Part shown: piece after piece, positions 23,975 through 34,660 of the stretch
Position numbering within the stretch: position 1 is the first letter of the stretch
Layout of the letters: the number at the start of each line of letters is the position of its first letter
NCBI RefSeq assembly: GCF_008831285.2
Contig: NC_045148.1
Span: 1,362,001-1,426,000 of the forward strand
DNA length: 64,000 nt
Source: Nymphaea colorata
Lineage: Eukaryota > Streptophyta > Magnoliopsida > Nymphaeales > Nymphaeaceae
Reading direction: 5' to 3'
Position numbers and translations under genes: made by a program
Notes under the pieces: model-generated
Told to the model about the DNA's origin: nothing
The model's database searches: none
Seen by the model: the letters and a program-made list of their open reading frames with translations, nothing else

Positions 23975-24098
23975 CAATGTTGTTCTTCCTTGGCTTACTG
24001 ACACTGCTTGTGGGAGGGCCCCCTACCACAAGGTTGGTATTTATTATGGAAATTTTCCATTTGGTTCACGTGTTGACAAATCATTTTGGTGTTTATTA

Positions 24099-24530
24099 TA
24101 GAAATTGTGGGCCTGCCAGTTTGCGGCTTCTAATAAGAACGACTCACAAATCGTTCAACTGAGAATGTGGATCTAAAAAGTAATCAGCATTTTGAATGAA
24201 CAATTGATTGAGGGATGCTAGTCTCATGTTTTCTCTTCACCTTCATTTCCATTGCACTTCGAGAACACAAACATACAAACAATTAAAAGAAGGCATATGT
24301 CTTGATGATATTAGTATCTCGTAACAATATGTATTGGCAGCAGATCAGTAGAGCATCACATGGGGCATGTTGATGTGGACTTCTGAATGCTTTGTCTAAG
24401 AAAACATGCAGGTGGGATGGTAGAACATGTGTGAAGAACAGTCTGTCCCTGAATAGAAGGGTGCTGAGGTTATGTAAGAAGCAGTTTCTCCCTCACTATG
24501 AGGTGCAGTTGCGAGTGGAAGGCTCACTAA
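24099..24530. repeat. Segmental duplication, unit B part 1
   Basis: Matches 9296-9728 at about 90 % identity and ends at the TAA target site of the Harbinger element. It carries the same exon-like frame as 9602-9728. Confidence 0.85.
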
Positions 24531-24912
24531 CGCCTTGTTTGGTTGGAGGGAAAGGGAGGGAAAGGAATGGAGAGAAAGGGAGGGAATGGGAATGGAAGGG
24601 AAGATAAAGGGAAAGGAATGGAATGGAAATGAAAGAGGTGATTAAAAAACTTGCTTTGATAGAAAGGAAAGGAAATGAAAGGAAAGACTAAAATCATGTT
24701 TGTATGGACTACATAAAGGAAAAGAAATGATATAATTTATAATACTTTACAGTAATACCCCTAACAATCAAAAAGTTTAAAAAATTGAGAGGTTTGTAAA
24801 AGAAAAGACACATCGAAAAAACAAAACAGAAAAATTACGCACCCCACCTTGCTCATGTGTTTCCCACCCCAATGACGCTTGGATCTTCTACTGTCCCAAA
24901 ATGAGAGCCCTA

Positions 24913-24952
24913 GTATATATAGAGAGAGAGAGAAAGAGAGAGAGGTCTTTGG

Positions 24953-25023
<71 letters not shown>
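24913..25023. repeat. Self-complementary (AG)n...(CT)n(TA)n microsatellite
   Basis: TA, AG, a short GGTCTTTGGATCC spacer, CT, then a long TA run, inside the Harbinger element. The AG and CT blocks are complementary and can fold back. Confidence 0.9.
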
Positions 25024-25026
<3 letters not shown>

Positions 25027-25224
25027 TGAGAGGGAGGTTTTAATGTGAGATAGTCACCAATGGTCATCAAAAACTTACATAAAAAGAGAGTGAAAACATT
25101 AGAACAACAGGGAAATATCGTCTTAAGTAATAACTTTAGATCAATCAAACAAAATGTTGGTAAACAAAGTAATTGTCTAAAGACAAAAAAATCACATAGC
25201 AAAATAAAAAATAACATTCATGTC

Positions 25225-26261
25225 TTAGATAATTCCAGCTCTGCTAAGCATCATGAGTAAAACATTCTTTTGCTTAGAAGAAGGACAATACAAAAATGTT
25301 TCCATCCTATTTTTATCATCAGTAAGATGAAGATATGCTTTGGTTTGTAACTCTTCTTCAAAACCAATAACTTCAAATGCTGAAAATATGTCTTCTTTAG
25401 AATATCTATTTGACTGTCTCGACTTTGGTATGACATTACTTTTTTCAATTGCATTAGCAACTCTCTCGAAAACATCTTTCATTATTTCAATCTCTTTTAA
25501 ATAATCTTCATTTGCACTTCTTGTCCTTTTACGCTTTGACAATGATCCTGTGTTGGGCTCAACTTGGACTTCACACTTGTCTCCTAGGTTGATAAATGGT
25601 TTTAATACTGTTTGATTTTGAGAAACCATTTCATCAATAAGCTGGATTGCCTCGCTAGTATTCTCACACGCTGAAGTCATTCAAATGCGCTTGTCTTTCA
25701 CTATCATCGATCCTTCGCTTGTTGCTCTATCATTACCAAATAAATTTACTAGCTTCTCATAGTTTAGAGCAGGTGTCGTCATTTACTTTTTTGTCATTGG
25801 ATTTGCCTATAAAAAACACACAAAAAAAGATAATGACGTCAAAGCAACTCTTATTTAACATAAAAAGTAATGCTATAAGAAAATAATATTAAATTACTAA
25901 AAAGAAAATAGGTACCTCTATTAGTGGCTTCCATACTTCAGGTTCAGCAGTCCACATATTTGTCATTGAATCAATGCTAAATCCACTCAAAACCTCTTTT
26001 AAAGATGTCATAACAACTACTGAAGTTAGACTTCAACGTTTTCATTCGATTTTTTATGTGACCCTTGGTGAGCATTTTACCCAACTTATCGTTCAGTTCT
26101 ATCACAACATTATCATATGCAGTTGTAGTAAAAGTGTCATTCACTCGATTACCTATTATTTGTTGAAGCAGTAATGCATCAATAAGCACATCATCCATAG
26201 ATTGACTCCATTGTATCTTGTGAGCCTTTCCTTCATCTGTATATATTTGATTCTTCTTCAT
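25225..26261 (-). pseudogene. Harbinger ORF1 (Myb/SANT-like DNA-binding protein), decayed
   Basis: Companion protein of PIF/Harbinger transposition, which binds the element ends with the DDE transposase. Exon 1 (26261 to about 25916) holds the Myb/SANT-like fold: KIQWSQSMDDVLIDALLLQQ, then KGHIKNRMKTLKSNFSSCYD. An extra A in an A-run near 26000 shifts the frame; the corrected frame continues MWTAEPEVWKPLIE to a GT donor. A 109-bp intron ends at TTATAG, and exon 2 (25806-25225) reads LNYEKLVNLFGNDRATSEGS, the basic SKRKRTRSANEDY, and a helical C-terminus. Two in-frame stops (near 25782 and 25681) add to the damage. Not functional. Confidence 0.85.
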
Positions 26262-27455
26262 TGTTATTAGCTAAATGCAAAGTAAAACAAATTTAGGAAA
26301 GACGTTCATAATGAAAAGAAAAAATCATGTGTAATAATAAAAGATCAAGTAATTAAATTCAATGAACAGTCTACTCTCAACAGCTATTTTATCTTAACAT
26401 TGTCATGACAAACTTCTCATTGGGTTTTCCTCTCGATATTGCTTAAGTTTGTTTCCATGAATCTGATTGCACTAGAATCTAGTCAGTCCATACAGTACTG
26501 TTCATAGTTGTCTGCTTGCTCGTCTTATCATTCTATGAAGTTTTTCATACTCATAAAGTGATGGAAGTGATTCCACATGTTGCTGCTGAGTATCTATGTT
26601 GTCATACCCAATCTAACACAATGTTAGAAAGTGCTCGTGGATCTTCCAAAGCCTGTCAATTTATTGTTAATATTTTTTAGATTTATTTGTTTATTTTTAC
26701 ATCAGCATGACAAACTTAAGAGTGTGAAGGTAGATGGGGAAGAGATCGCGTTTGGAGGGCAACAATAAAATACAAAATTTAATAGCAGAAAAAATTTTCA
26801 TGACAGAGTTTATCACTACAGAATAGTTCATGATGAACATAGTCAAAAGAGAACTCTACACTCCTACTATTTATTCTTTGTGAATTAGAAACAACAATTC
26901 CAAACTGGATCCTTCACACTTCATCTGATTAAAAAGTTGTAAGGGCGACCAAAATAAAAAAAAAAATGCAGCACCCAAAATCAAGAAAATGCAGCAACTG
27001 AAAACGGAAAAGGCAGCAACGAAAAGCTCACCTTCTTTTCAGATGGCGTTGGAACAAGGTGTCGCAGCACTCCTCAGACAATGTTGGAACAGGATTGTCA
27101 CAGCAAGTGTGCCCTGTTTCTCATGGAGGGGAAGGAGGCGCAGTAGGTGTGGACTGTTTTTCGTGGAGGGGAAGGAGGCAACAGTTCATGCTTTTTTATA
27201 GAAAAAAAAGGCTCGTGGGTGCAGGGGTATTGTGGGTAGAAAGGGAGGCAACAATTTGTGCTCTTTCCTTTCCCTCCCAATCCCTCCAATTTTGGAGGGA
27301 TTGGATTTACACTACTCTATCATTTCTTTTCCCTCCCTTTCCTTTCCCTCCCCTTGCAGCTAAACACACTTTCTTTTTTCCCTCCTTTATAATTAGCCAA
27401 CCAAGCAAGGAAGGGATTGCCCAATCTCTGCCTTTCCCTTCAACCAAACAGTCGG

Positions 27456-28133
27456 TAAGGTGAGAGATGGAAACAGTTTGCTTAGACAAATGGACAGGGA
27501 ATCAAGAATGCCTTATGTTAACAGCTGAACTCTAAAAAGGAAATGCTACAGGGTGAAATTAAAAAATCCTTGTATATCTAAACCCCAAAGGAAAATAGTT
27601 CACCCTGATAAGTGGCCGGCTGTAAATCAAGATCAAATATGTTTGCAAATGGCATCGGCCAGAGTCAGAGAAAGAAAGGTGGCAGCATACCATGCTAAAG
27701 ACTCCACAATCTCATCTTCACCCAGGGATATGTCAGCAGTGCGGCTGTCTACCACTCTTGAAAATTTTGTTCTGCAAAAGAGGATCTTTGTTGAAGGCTT
27801 CTGTTCATAAAAGAGCATCATGCTGGCTGCTAACAACAACTACTCACTGAAATAGATTCAAGATACCACTGAAGGAAGCCGCAAGGTTCCGTACATGCTG
27901 GTTTCTCTTACTGACTACATTCAAAGAATTAAAACTTTGAGTAACAACCCTGTGCACCATACACCGTCCAATCTAGTTTGACACCTGTGAAGGCTTTTGT
28001 GGAGCTGTCTGCTGTACCTTTCTTCTCTTTGGCTTCCCCTTTTTCCAGTCAATAGTGCAACGTCCTAAAGAAAGCATTCTCAATTCAGGTTCGCTCCTAA
28101 TTCTGTTTCTACGACTACGAACTGCAAAGCCAT
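27456..28133. repeat. Segmental duplication, unit B part 2
   Basis: Matches 9726-10311 then, after a junction near 28048, 12577-12659. The exon-like frame at 27553-27810 parallels 9823-10116 and ends in a stop (FVEGFCS). Confidence 0.85.
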
Positions 28134-28587
28134 TAGAAGACCACACGCCAGGAATAAGAAAGAAAAAAGAGAGAGAAAAGGAGAAGACGACAAGGATTTT
28201 AACATGGTTCAACCTTTGGTCTACGTCCACGAAGGAAGGTGTCTCTTTCTTTTTTTTTAATTTTACAAGACAAGAGACTCTTTTTATAGTCAATTTTCAT
28301 GACCATCAATCCCATATTCGTTGGGATTTGATTTGATTACAGAATCACTAATCCCATATTTGTTGGGATTATATTTGATTACAGAATCACTAATCCCGTA
28401 TTTGTTGGGATTATATTTGATTACAGAATTACACGTTTCCTCTTTTTCAGTTGCTATATATAGATGATCCTCATCTTTTGTAGCAGTCTTAATAGCCTAA
28501 GCGTTATCTTTGGTAGGGACATGATTTGTGGATCTGATATGGGCAAGATTTCCTCCAGCTGTAGATGTGTGATGCAGTGGTTTAATA
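28134..28587 (-). repeat. 3' LTR of Copia element 2
   Basis: 454 bp. Contains three tandem 42-bp units at 28308-28433, each with AATCCC...GGGATT arms. Confidence 0.95.
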
Positions 28588-28607
28588 TTCCCCCTCAAGA
28601 TGAATGT

Positions 28608-30140
28608 TCAGGAAAGAGCGTTAAGCTTGAATCTAAGATTGTCAAAAGTAGATTGAGCAAGTGGCTTGGTGAGGATGTCCGCGAGCTGATCAACACTAGG
28701 TATATAGTGGACTTGAAGATGATTCTTGGCAATATGATCGCGAACAAAGTGAACATCAATCTCAATATGCTTGCTTCTATTATGAAAAACCGGATTAGCG
28801 GAGAGAGAGGCAGCACTGATGTTGTCACACCATAGACGAAAAACGTGTGGCATATTAATATGTAATTCCTTGAGTAAAAACGTGAGCCATAAAACCTCAG
28901 AAGAACAGGAAGCTAGAGCACGGTATTCAGCTTCGGTGCTAGATCGAACAATAGTAGGCTGTTTGTGGGCAGACCAAGAAACAAAAGATGATCCTATAAA
29001 GATGGCAAAACTGCCAGTGGACTTACGATCATCAAGGTTGCTAACCCAGTCTGCATCAGTGTAAGCATCAATGTGAAAAGTGGTGGCCAGCTTTAACAGA
29101 AGACCGCAAGATAGGGTGGCCTTGACATAATGCAAAATGCGTTTGACAGCAGTCATGTGAATAGTAGTAGGTTGTTGCATGTATTGACACACTTTATTGA
29201 CAACAAATGAGAGATCAGGCCGTGTGAGCGTAAGATATTGCAGTGCACCAACAAGTTGTCGATATGGAGTGGGATCGAAAAGAGGCTCCCCGACGTGTTT
29301 TGACAGTTTTAAAGTGGTCGACATAGGCGTGCAGTGAGGTTTTGCATCAATCATATTTGCTTTCTGCAGAAGGTCAAGCATATACTTTTTTTGAGAAAGA
29401 AATAAACCTTCGGAGGAGAAAGTCACTTGAATTCCCAAAAAATAGTGCAGGAGGCCAAGATCTTTAATGCCAAATTCTTGATCTAGAGTATGCATGATGG
29501 ACTTGATCATAGTATCATTATTTCGTGTAATAATAATATCATCAACATCGATCAAGATATATAAATTTTAATCAGATCGCACCCACAGAAAAAGAGAGGA
29601 ATCCACTTTTGAGCCGATGAACCCCAATGTGACCAAGAAATTAGTAAGCTGTTGGTACCAAGCACGGGGAGACTGTTTTAAACCATAAATAGCCTTATGC
29701 AGTTGACAAACATGATGAGGAAAACGATCATCGATGAAGCCCGGTGGTTGAGCCATATATACCTTCTCAGTAAGAACACCATGAAGGAAAGCATTGTGAA
29801 CATCAAGTTGTCGAACAGTCCAGCCAAAAGCAATGGCAATAGTGAAAAAAACACGTATAGAAGTGTGTTTGACTACGGGACTGAAGGTTTCAAAGTAGTC
29901 AACACCATGTTCTTGAGTGTAGCCCTTAGCCACTAAACAAGCCTTGTATCTTTCTATTGTGCCATCAGCTTTTCTTTTAATACGAAAAACTCATTTCGAG
30001 CCAATGATATTAGCAGAGGGAGGCGATGATACAAGAGTCCATGTGTGATTCTTGTGTAGAGCTACAAGTTCATCTTTCATGGCTTGAACCCAATAAGTGT
30101 GCTTCAAGGCTTGAGACGCAGTACGAGGTTCAGTTTCAGA
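28608..30140 (-). pseudogene. Copia element 2: reverse transcriptase and RNase H
   Basis: RT and RNase H of the polyprotein. The RT starts near 30140 (KHTYWVQAMKDELVALHKN), has one in-frame TGA at the GSK-stop-VFRIKR site near 29990, then VAKGYTQEHGVDYFETFSPV and VHNAFLHGVLTEKVYM. A TAA at 29568-29570 precedes LIDVDDIIIT, where the catalytic YVDD has D for Y. The remainder is open for 316 codons: FHIDAYTDADWVSNLDDRKS and SSTEAEYRALASC are RNase H catalytic blocks, followed by SKHIEIDVHFVRDHI. It ends 20 bases from the LTR. Two stops are all that close it. Confidence 0.93.
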
Positions 30141-30142
30141 GA

Positions 30143-31550
30143 TTAGATGGGTGAGATGAACTGCAGGAAGGGGATATTTGGAGATGGTGTAGGTTTTTGG
30201 CTTAAGAGAACCAGTTTGGACCGAGTGAGCATGTGGTGAGAGCGATGCAGTCTAGGGGGTGGTGAAGGGTTTGGCGGTGAAGGATGAGGTGGTGAATAGG
30301 TAGGTGAGGGTGTAGGTTCAGATTGTATATCCTGAACGATGTTGGATGGTGAATGAACGAGAGGGAGTGGTGGTGGGGACGATGTAGTATTTGGTGAATG
30401 GTGCACGGGTGTGAGAGAGGAACGGTTTAAGAGAGGTGGTATGTTTGGGGAGGGCAAAGTAATGAATAGAGGCAGTGGAGGTTTACTTGGTGTAGGTTGG
30501 GCTGGTGATGCCAAGGTTTTAAATGGATATACACTTTCATCAAAACCACATGTCTGCTGATAAGAAGTTTGCTTGTATCTCAATCAAAGCAAATGTATCC
30601 TTTGTGCATGCTGCTATATCCAAAAAAGATATGTTGCTTGCTATGAAACTGTAGTTTATGAGTATTAAAATCACGTAGACAAGGATAGCAGGCACATCCA
30701 AAAACCTTTAGAAACTTATAATTAGGAGATTGTTTGAACAAAACTTGATATGGTGACTTCATTTTGAGAACCCGTGTTGGCATTCTATTGATCAAGAAAA
30801 CAGCAGTTCTAAAGGCAAAGTCCCAATACTTATAAGGTAAATTTGCATGTGCAAATAAAGTTAATCTAATGTCAACAATATGTCTGTGTTTGCTTTCTAT
30901 GCTGCCATTTTATTGGTGAGCATGTGGGCACGCAACTCTATGAACAATACCAATTTATTTGAGATAGGTGGAAACAGTGCGATATTCTCCTCCCCAATCG
31001 CTTTGAAGACAGAAAGAACATCTGATCTACTTTTGATAATATATATCCAAGAGAAACGAGAGAAGGCATCCATGAAATTAACATAATAGCAATAACCATG
31101 AACAGATGTGGTAGCAGCCGGTCCCCAAACATCAGTAAAAATCAAATCAAGTGGAGCATTAATCTTATGTAATGTTTGAGCAAGAGGAAGAACATGACTT
31201 TTCCCTTTTTCGCATGCATCACATATTTGATTATGAGATTTGCCATCAATAGGTAAGTCAAATTTATTCAAAACATGCATCACAATTCTAAAATCAGGAT
31301 GTCCCAAACGACTATGCCAATCACCAATCGAGACCCGTTCTCCTACAAGTGTTGTTTTCTGGCAGGCTCCATGTTGTTGTAACTTCAGCTGATACAATCC
31401 TCCTTTATTTGCTCTCTTAAGAAGTTTCTCCCCTGTTGTCTGATTCTTAACATAGCAATGATTTGCATCAAATTCAAAGACAATGTTATTGTCACGGGCA
31501 AATTTATGCACAGATAGAAGATTTTTAGAGATGGTGGGAACATGCAGCAC
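30143..31550 (-). pseudogene. Copia element 2: integrase with Pro-rich linker
   Basis: Integrase of the polyprotein. The zinc-binding domain (WHSRLGHPD, CDACEKGK) lies near 31320-31200 and the catalytic core starts with IFTDVWGPAATTSVHGY; the frame runs from 31550 to 30897, then shifts. The later core appears at 30795-30580 (MPTRVLKMKSPYQVLF, FLKVFGCACYPCLR, FFGYSSMHKGYICFD). A 146-codon frame at 30583-30143 follows; it is about one third Pro and is the variable linker to RT. At least one frameshift. Confidence 0.9.
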
Positions 31551-31689
31551 ATTGTTTATAAAAAATTTTGAGGCTGGGCTGTAGAGAGAGACATTACCAA
31601 CATTCTTGATTTGAAAACCAGTACCATTTCCAACTCTCAGCTGATCTTGCCCACGATATTCTGAGTGAAAAGAGAGTTTGTTTAGTCAG

Positions 31690-32744
31690 TCGTCACGTGA
31701 TGAGTAGCACCGATGTCGAGATACCAGAATCCATCATCTGTTTGAGGTATGGTTTCCATATGATAAGCTTCTGGGGATGAAGATCCCTTTTGGAACTTGT
31801 ATAACTTGCAACTCAATGTACCATGTCCTGATTTCCTACAAGCTTGACATACAGCTCGACATTAGGAAGCGAAGTGGCCACGATTTCCGCAGGCATGACA
31901 ACTGACATTTTTATCCTGAGGACGGATTCCTGAACGCCCTTTTTGCTGCTCATTTCTTCCACGGTAGTTGAGATTCTTGAAGTTTTGTCGGTGGGCTACA
32001 TAGGCTGAAGGATCCTCAACGTTTCCAGACTTTGAAATTTCAGATTCTTGAATAAGAAGCAAAGAATATAATTCTTCCAAGTTTATGGGATCGACGCGAG
32101 TGCGCAACGAAACTTTCAGGATGCCATATTCATCAGTAGGAAGACCAGAAAGAATATTCATGATAAGATCCTCCTCATCTACTGGTTTGGAAGCCATGGC
32201 TAGCTGATGAGTTATGCCTTTAGCTTTGTGAAAATATGTTGTTATGGATTCATTTCCCTTTTTCAGGTTTTGCAGGGCAGATTTAAGTTGTTGCACCTTT
32301 GCTCTAGATTGAGCAGCATAGATGCGTTTTATGGTAGTCCAGACTTTGTATGACGAGTCGAGACCTACAACTTGACTATGGATGACTTCACTAAGCAACG
32401 AAATGATCCAACTTAACAATAGTTGGTCGCCTCGATGCCATTCCAAGAAAGTTGGATTTAAGATAGTTCTTTTGTCATCTTCACTAGGCAAGTACTCGTC
32501 TGGGCATTTGAACGACCTATCAATATATCCCATCATATTATAACTCTTAAGCATATGAATGAATTGAGATTCCCAAAGCAAGTAGTTGTCGGAAGACAGT
32601 TTGATGGATAAAAAATGCTGAAGAATAGTTGGGGCAGGTATGACGGAGAAGATCAGACCTCAAAATGGCATATTCATTTTGTCGAAACCAGACTTGGTTG
32701 ATGCTGTAGGAGTCTCCTTTTGGGATTGCTTGTTGATTCGCCAT
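31690..32744 (-). pseudogene. Copia element 2: gag and protease start
   Basis: Gag begins at ATG 32742-32744, six bases past the primer site. Its opening frame (MANQQAIPKGDSYS) is shifted against the main gag frame at 32581-31862, which carries LLSEVIHSQVVGLDSSYKVW, IKRIYAAQSRAKVQQLK and the first zinc knuckle CHACGNRGHFAS. A TAA follows directly and the same frame continues with a second knuckle-like CRAVCQACRKSGHGTLSC, then the protease motif YLDIGATHHVTT, where the usual D-T/S-G-A is D-I-G-A. One stop therefore separates the two knuckles. Confidence 0.9.
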
Positions 32745-32761
32745 AACCAGCTCTGATACCA

Positions 32762-33215
32762 TAGAAGACCACATGCCAGGTAGAAGAAAGAAAAGAGAGA
32801 GAGAAAAGGAGAAGACGACAAGGATTTTAACATGGTTCGACCTTTGGTCTACATCCACGAAGGAGGGTATCTCTTTCTTTTTTTTAATTTTACAAGACAA
32901 GAGACTCTCTTTTATAGTCAATTTTCATGACCATCAATCCCATATTCGTTGGGATTTTATTTGATTACAGAATCGTTAATCCCATATTTGTTGGGATTAA
33001 ATTTGATTACAGAATCGCTAATCCCGTATTTTTTGGGATTAGATTTGATTACATAATTACACGTTTCCTCTTTTTCAGTTGCTATACATAGATGATCCTC
33101 ATTTTTTGTAGTAGTCTTAATAGCCTGAGTGTTATCTTTGATAGGGACATGATTTGTGGATCTGATATGGGCGAGATCTCCTCCAGCTGTAGATGTGTGA
33201 TGCAGTGGTTTAATA
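32762..33215 (-). repeat. 5' LTR of Copia element 2
   Basis: 454 bp, same length as its partner. Holds the same three 42-bp units at 32936-33061. Confidence 0.95.
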
Positions 33216-33343
33216 GCCACGATAGTGGTTCACGTAGAAGTCTTTCCGACACTGCCGCTCGAGCTTCACTTGATGTATTTCACCACTTGCCTACTTTCAT
33301 CGCTCTCCTCATAAAAAAGAAAATTTATCTTATAAACTCTCAG

Positions 33344-33346
<3 letters not shown>
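33216..33346. repeat. Segmental duplication, unit B part 3
   Basis: Continues the match to 12660-12780 right after the Copia insertion (GCCACGATAG...CTCGAGCTTCACTTGATG). Homology ends at the microsatellites. Confidence 0.85.

Positions 33347-33389
<43 letters not shown>
33347..33389. repeat. (TA)n microsatellite
   Basis: About 21 TA units. It stands where unit A has its compound CT/TA/AG tract. Confidence 0.9.
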
Positions 33390-33393
<4 letters not shown>

Positions 33394-33779
33394 CAACTGG
33401 CCGCATGTAACAAAGGAAACCACAAGAAACTCAAGTCCTAAGCCAAGAAACAATTGCAGAGAAATATAACAGTTGGTTCTCCTCAGTAACAAATCAACCC
33501 GCATATATCCAGATCAAAAATCTCCATTGTGGGCAAACAACTTCGGAGAAGAAAAAATGTCCATCCCATGAATATCGGGTACCCAGCCCGATTTTTCAAA
33601 CCATTACAGCGGTCTCCTCTTTCCATAATAGGCGGCTGCGAGTACGGAGTATCAATGGTCTAATTGGTAAGTGGTACCGGGTCTGTGATGTACGGATGAT
33701 TTATTTTTTAATAAACATTCTTTATTCAACATTATTATTTCAACTTTTGAGTCAAAGACAACAAACTTGCAAAGAAAAG

Positions 33780-34660
33780 GGCCAAGGCCGGACCTCCGCC
33801 GGCCCATTGCCCAGGTCTAGTTTTGTTAGGCGTTCCGGCCTCTCTAACCCTCACTTTCACCCTCTGGGCTTCGGAGGATCCTCTCAAGTCTCATCGATGG
33901 CGATGGTGAGCTCTCTCTCTCTCTCTCTCTCTCTTTGTGGTTCGGGATGGCGAGAGATTACTGTCAAGTAGAGGAGGATGAGAATTTGTTTTTCTTTAAA
34001 CTTCATTGCGCAAGGGCAATATGCTGTTGGAATTAGGTTCTGCTCGATACTCTTTCTCCCTCTTTCTTTTTTTGTAGAACCCTTGGGATAATGGTGTTGG
34101 CCAGTAGATTCCATGCAAGAGATCGTCCCAATGTAATGTTGTTCTTCCTCTGCACTATCAACTATCGTGATTTCCATTATTTTTTCTCCAAAGATTTAGG
34201 CTGTAAATATTGGAGGACGACTGGAGTTTATGTTTTCTTTCTTATTTTAATTGCGTAAAAGGGGAAAAAACTACAGAGTTTGGCATCAGCTCATTAAGGC
34301 TTTCTAACTCTTGTTTTGCAGGTTTTGTCCTTTCTAATCGCTCATCCTTCCTTCAAGTGATCGCATCTCCTGTTGCCCTTGTTTGAAAGGGGGCGGGGCG
34401 CGAGTGGGAGAATGGGATGAGGAACCACTGTCTTTTTGGACGTCCATGCATCCGTTTTGGACGGAACCGGGTGGCCTAGGTGATTTGATGCATCTATATA
34501 TATATATATATGTATTTGCTTGTGGGATTCTTTAGAGTCTATTTAGAATGTGGGATGATCTTCTAATTTTGTCGTGTTTGTATATAGGTAAAGTATAACT
34601 CAGGCAGAAGGACTTGATCTACGAACTGAGCTAGCACCATGTTGTGTTCCTAAATCAGGT
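33780..34660 (+). other. Exon-like blocks after a CpG-rich leader
   Basis: A GC-rich leader (33780-33900) ends with ATGGCGATG followed by GTGAGC, a 5' splice signal, and a (CT)n run at 33910-33935. Splice-acceptor-like TTTGTAG at 34076 and TTTGCAG at 34320 precede short blocks; another block (34588-34656) is followed by GTGAGA. Joined in frame, the first two blocks give a stop after about 12 codons, so a protein is not supported. It may be the 5' end of a non-coding transcript or a decayed gene. Confidence 0.25.

Larger units (their letters stand above)
23513..24081. repeat. Inverted duplication of a P450 promoter and first exon (hairpin)
   Basis: Left arm 23513-23771 (259 bp) and right arm 23820-24081 (262 bp) are reverse complements at about 95 % identity around a 48-nt loop (23772-23819). 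Each arm contains, from the outside in, a CACGTG box (23522-23527; 24067-24072), an ATAATAAATA TATA-like box (23547-23556), a leader, an ATG (23614; 23974 on the minus strand) and about 60 codons of a P450 first exon. A read-through transcript from either side would fold into one long hairpin. Confidence 0.93.
24531..27455 (-). mobile_element. PIF/Harbinger element lacking transposase (TSD TAA)
   Basis: DNA transposon of 2925 bp. The ends CGCCTTGTTTGGTTGGAGGG and the reverse complement of CCCTTCAACCAAACAGTCGG are imperfect inverted repeats sharing TGTTTGGTTG and GGGAAAG. TAA flanks both sides (24528-24530, 27456-27458), the 3-bp target of PIF/Harbinger. The uninterrupted sequence CTCACTAAGGTGAG survives at 9721-9734, which fixes both ends to the base. 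Inside is only the Myb/SANT-like gene (minus strand); I found no DDE transposase. GGGAAAGG-type subterminal runs flank both ends. Confidence 0.93.
28134..33215 (-). mobile_element. Complete Copia element 2 with TA...TA LTR ends
   Basis: LTR retrotransposon of 5082 bp, minus strand, with two 454-bp LTRs (28134-28587 and 32762-33215) that differ at roughly 28 sites. In element sense the LTR is TATTAAACC...GGTCTTCTA, not TG...CA; both copies agree. The primer site TGGTATCAGAGC (32750-32761) abuts the 5' LTR and the polypurine tract GAGGGGGAA abuts the 3' LTR. The right flank GCCAC and left flank GCCAT are the target duplication with one change; the empty site AAAGCCACTATAG stands near 12657-12669. 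Domain order is Copia. Confidence 0.95.

Noticed and set aside
24761-25217. ORFs with long Tyr-Ile runs
   Set aside because: Translations of TA microsatellite; not coding. The same applies at 36830-37069 and 12730-12981.
33648-33690. tRNA-like TCAATGGTCTAATTGGTAAG
   Set aside because: Resembles a D-arm, but no acceptor stem, anticodon arm or T-arm could be paired.
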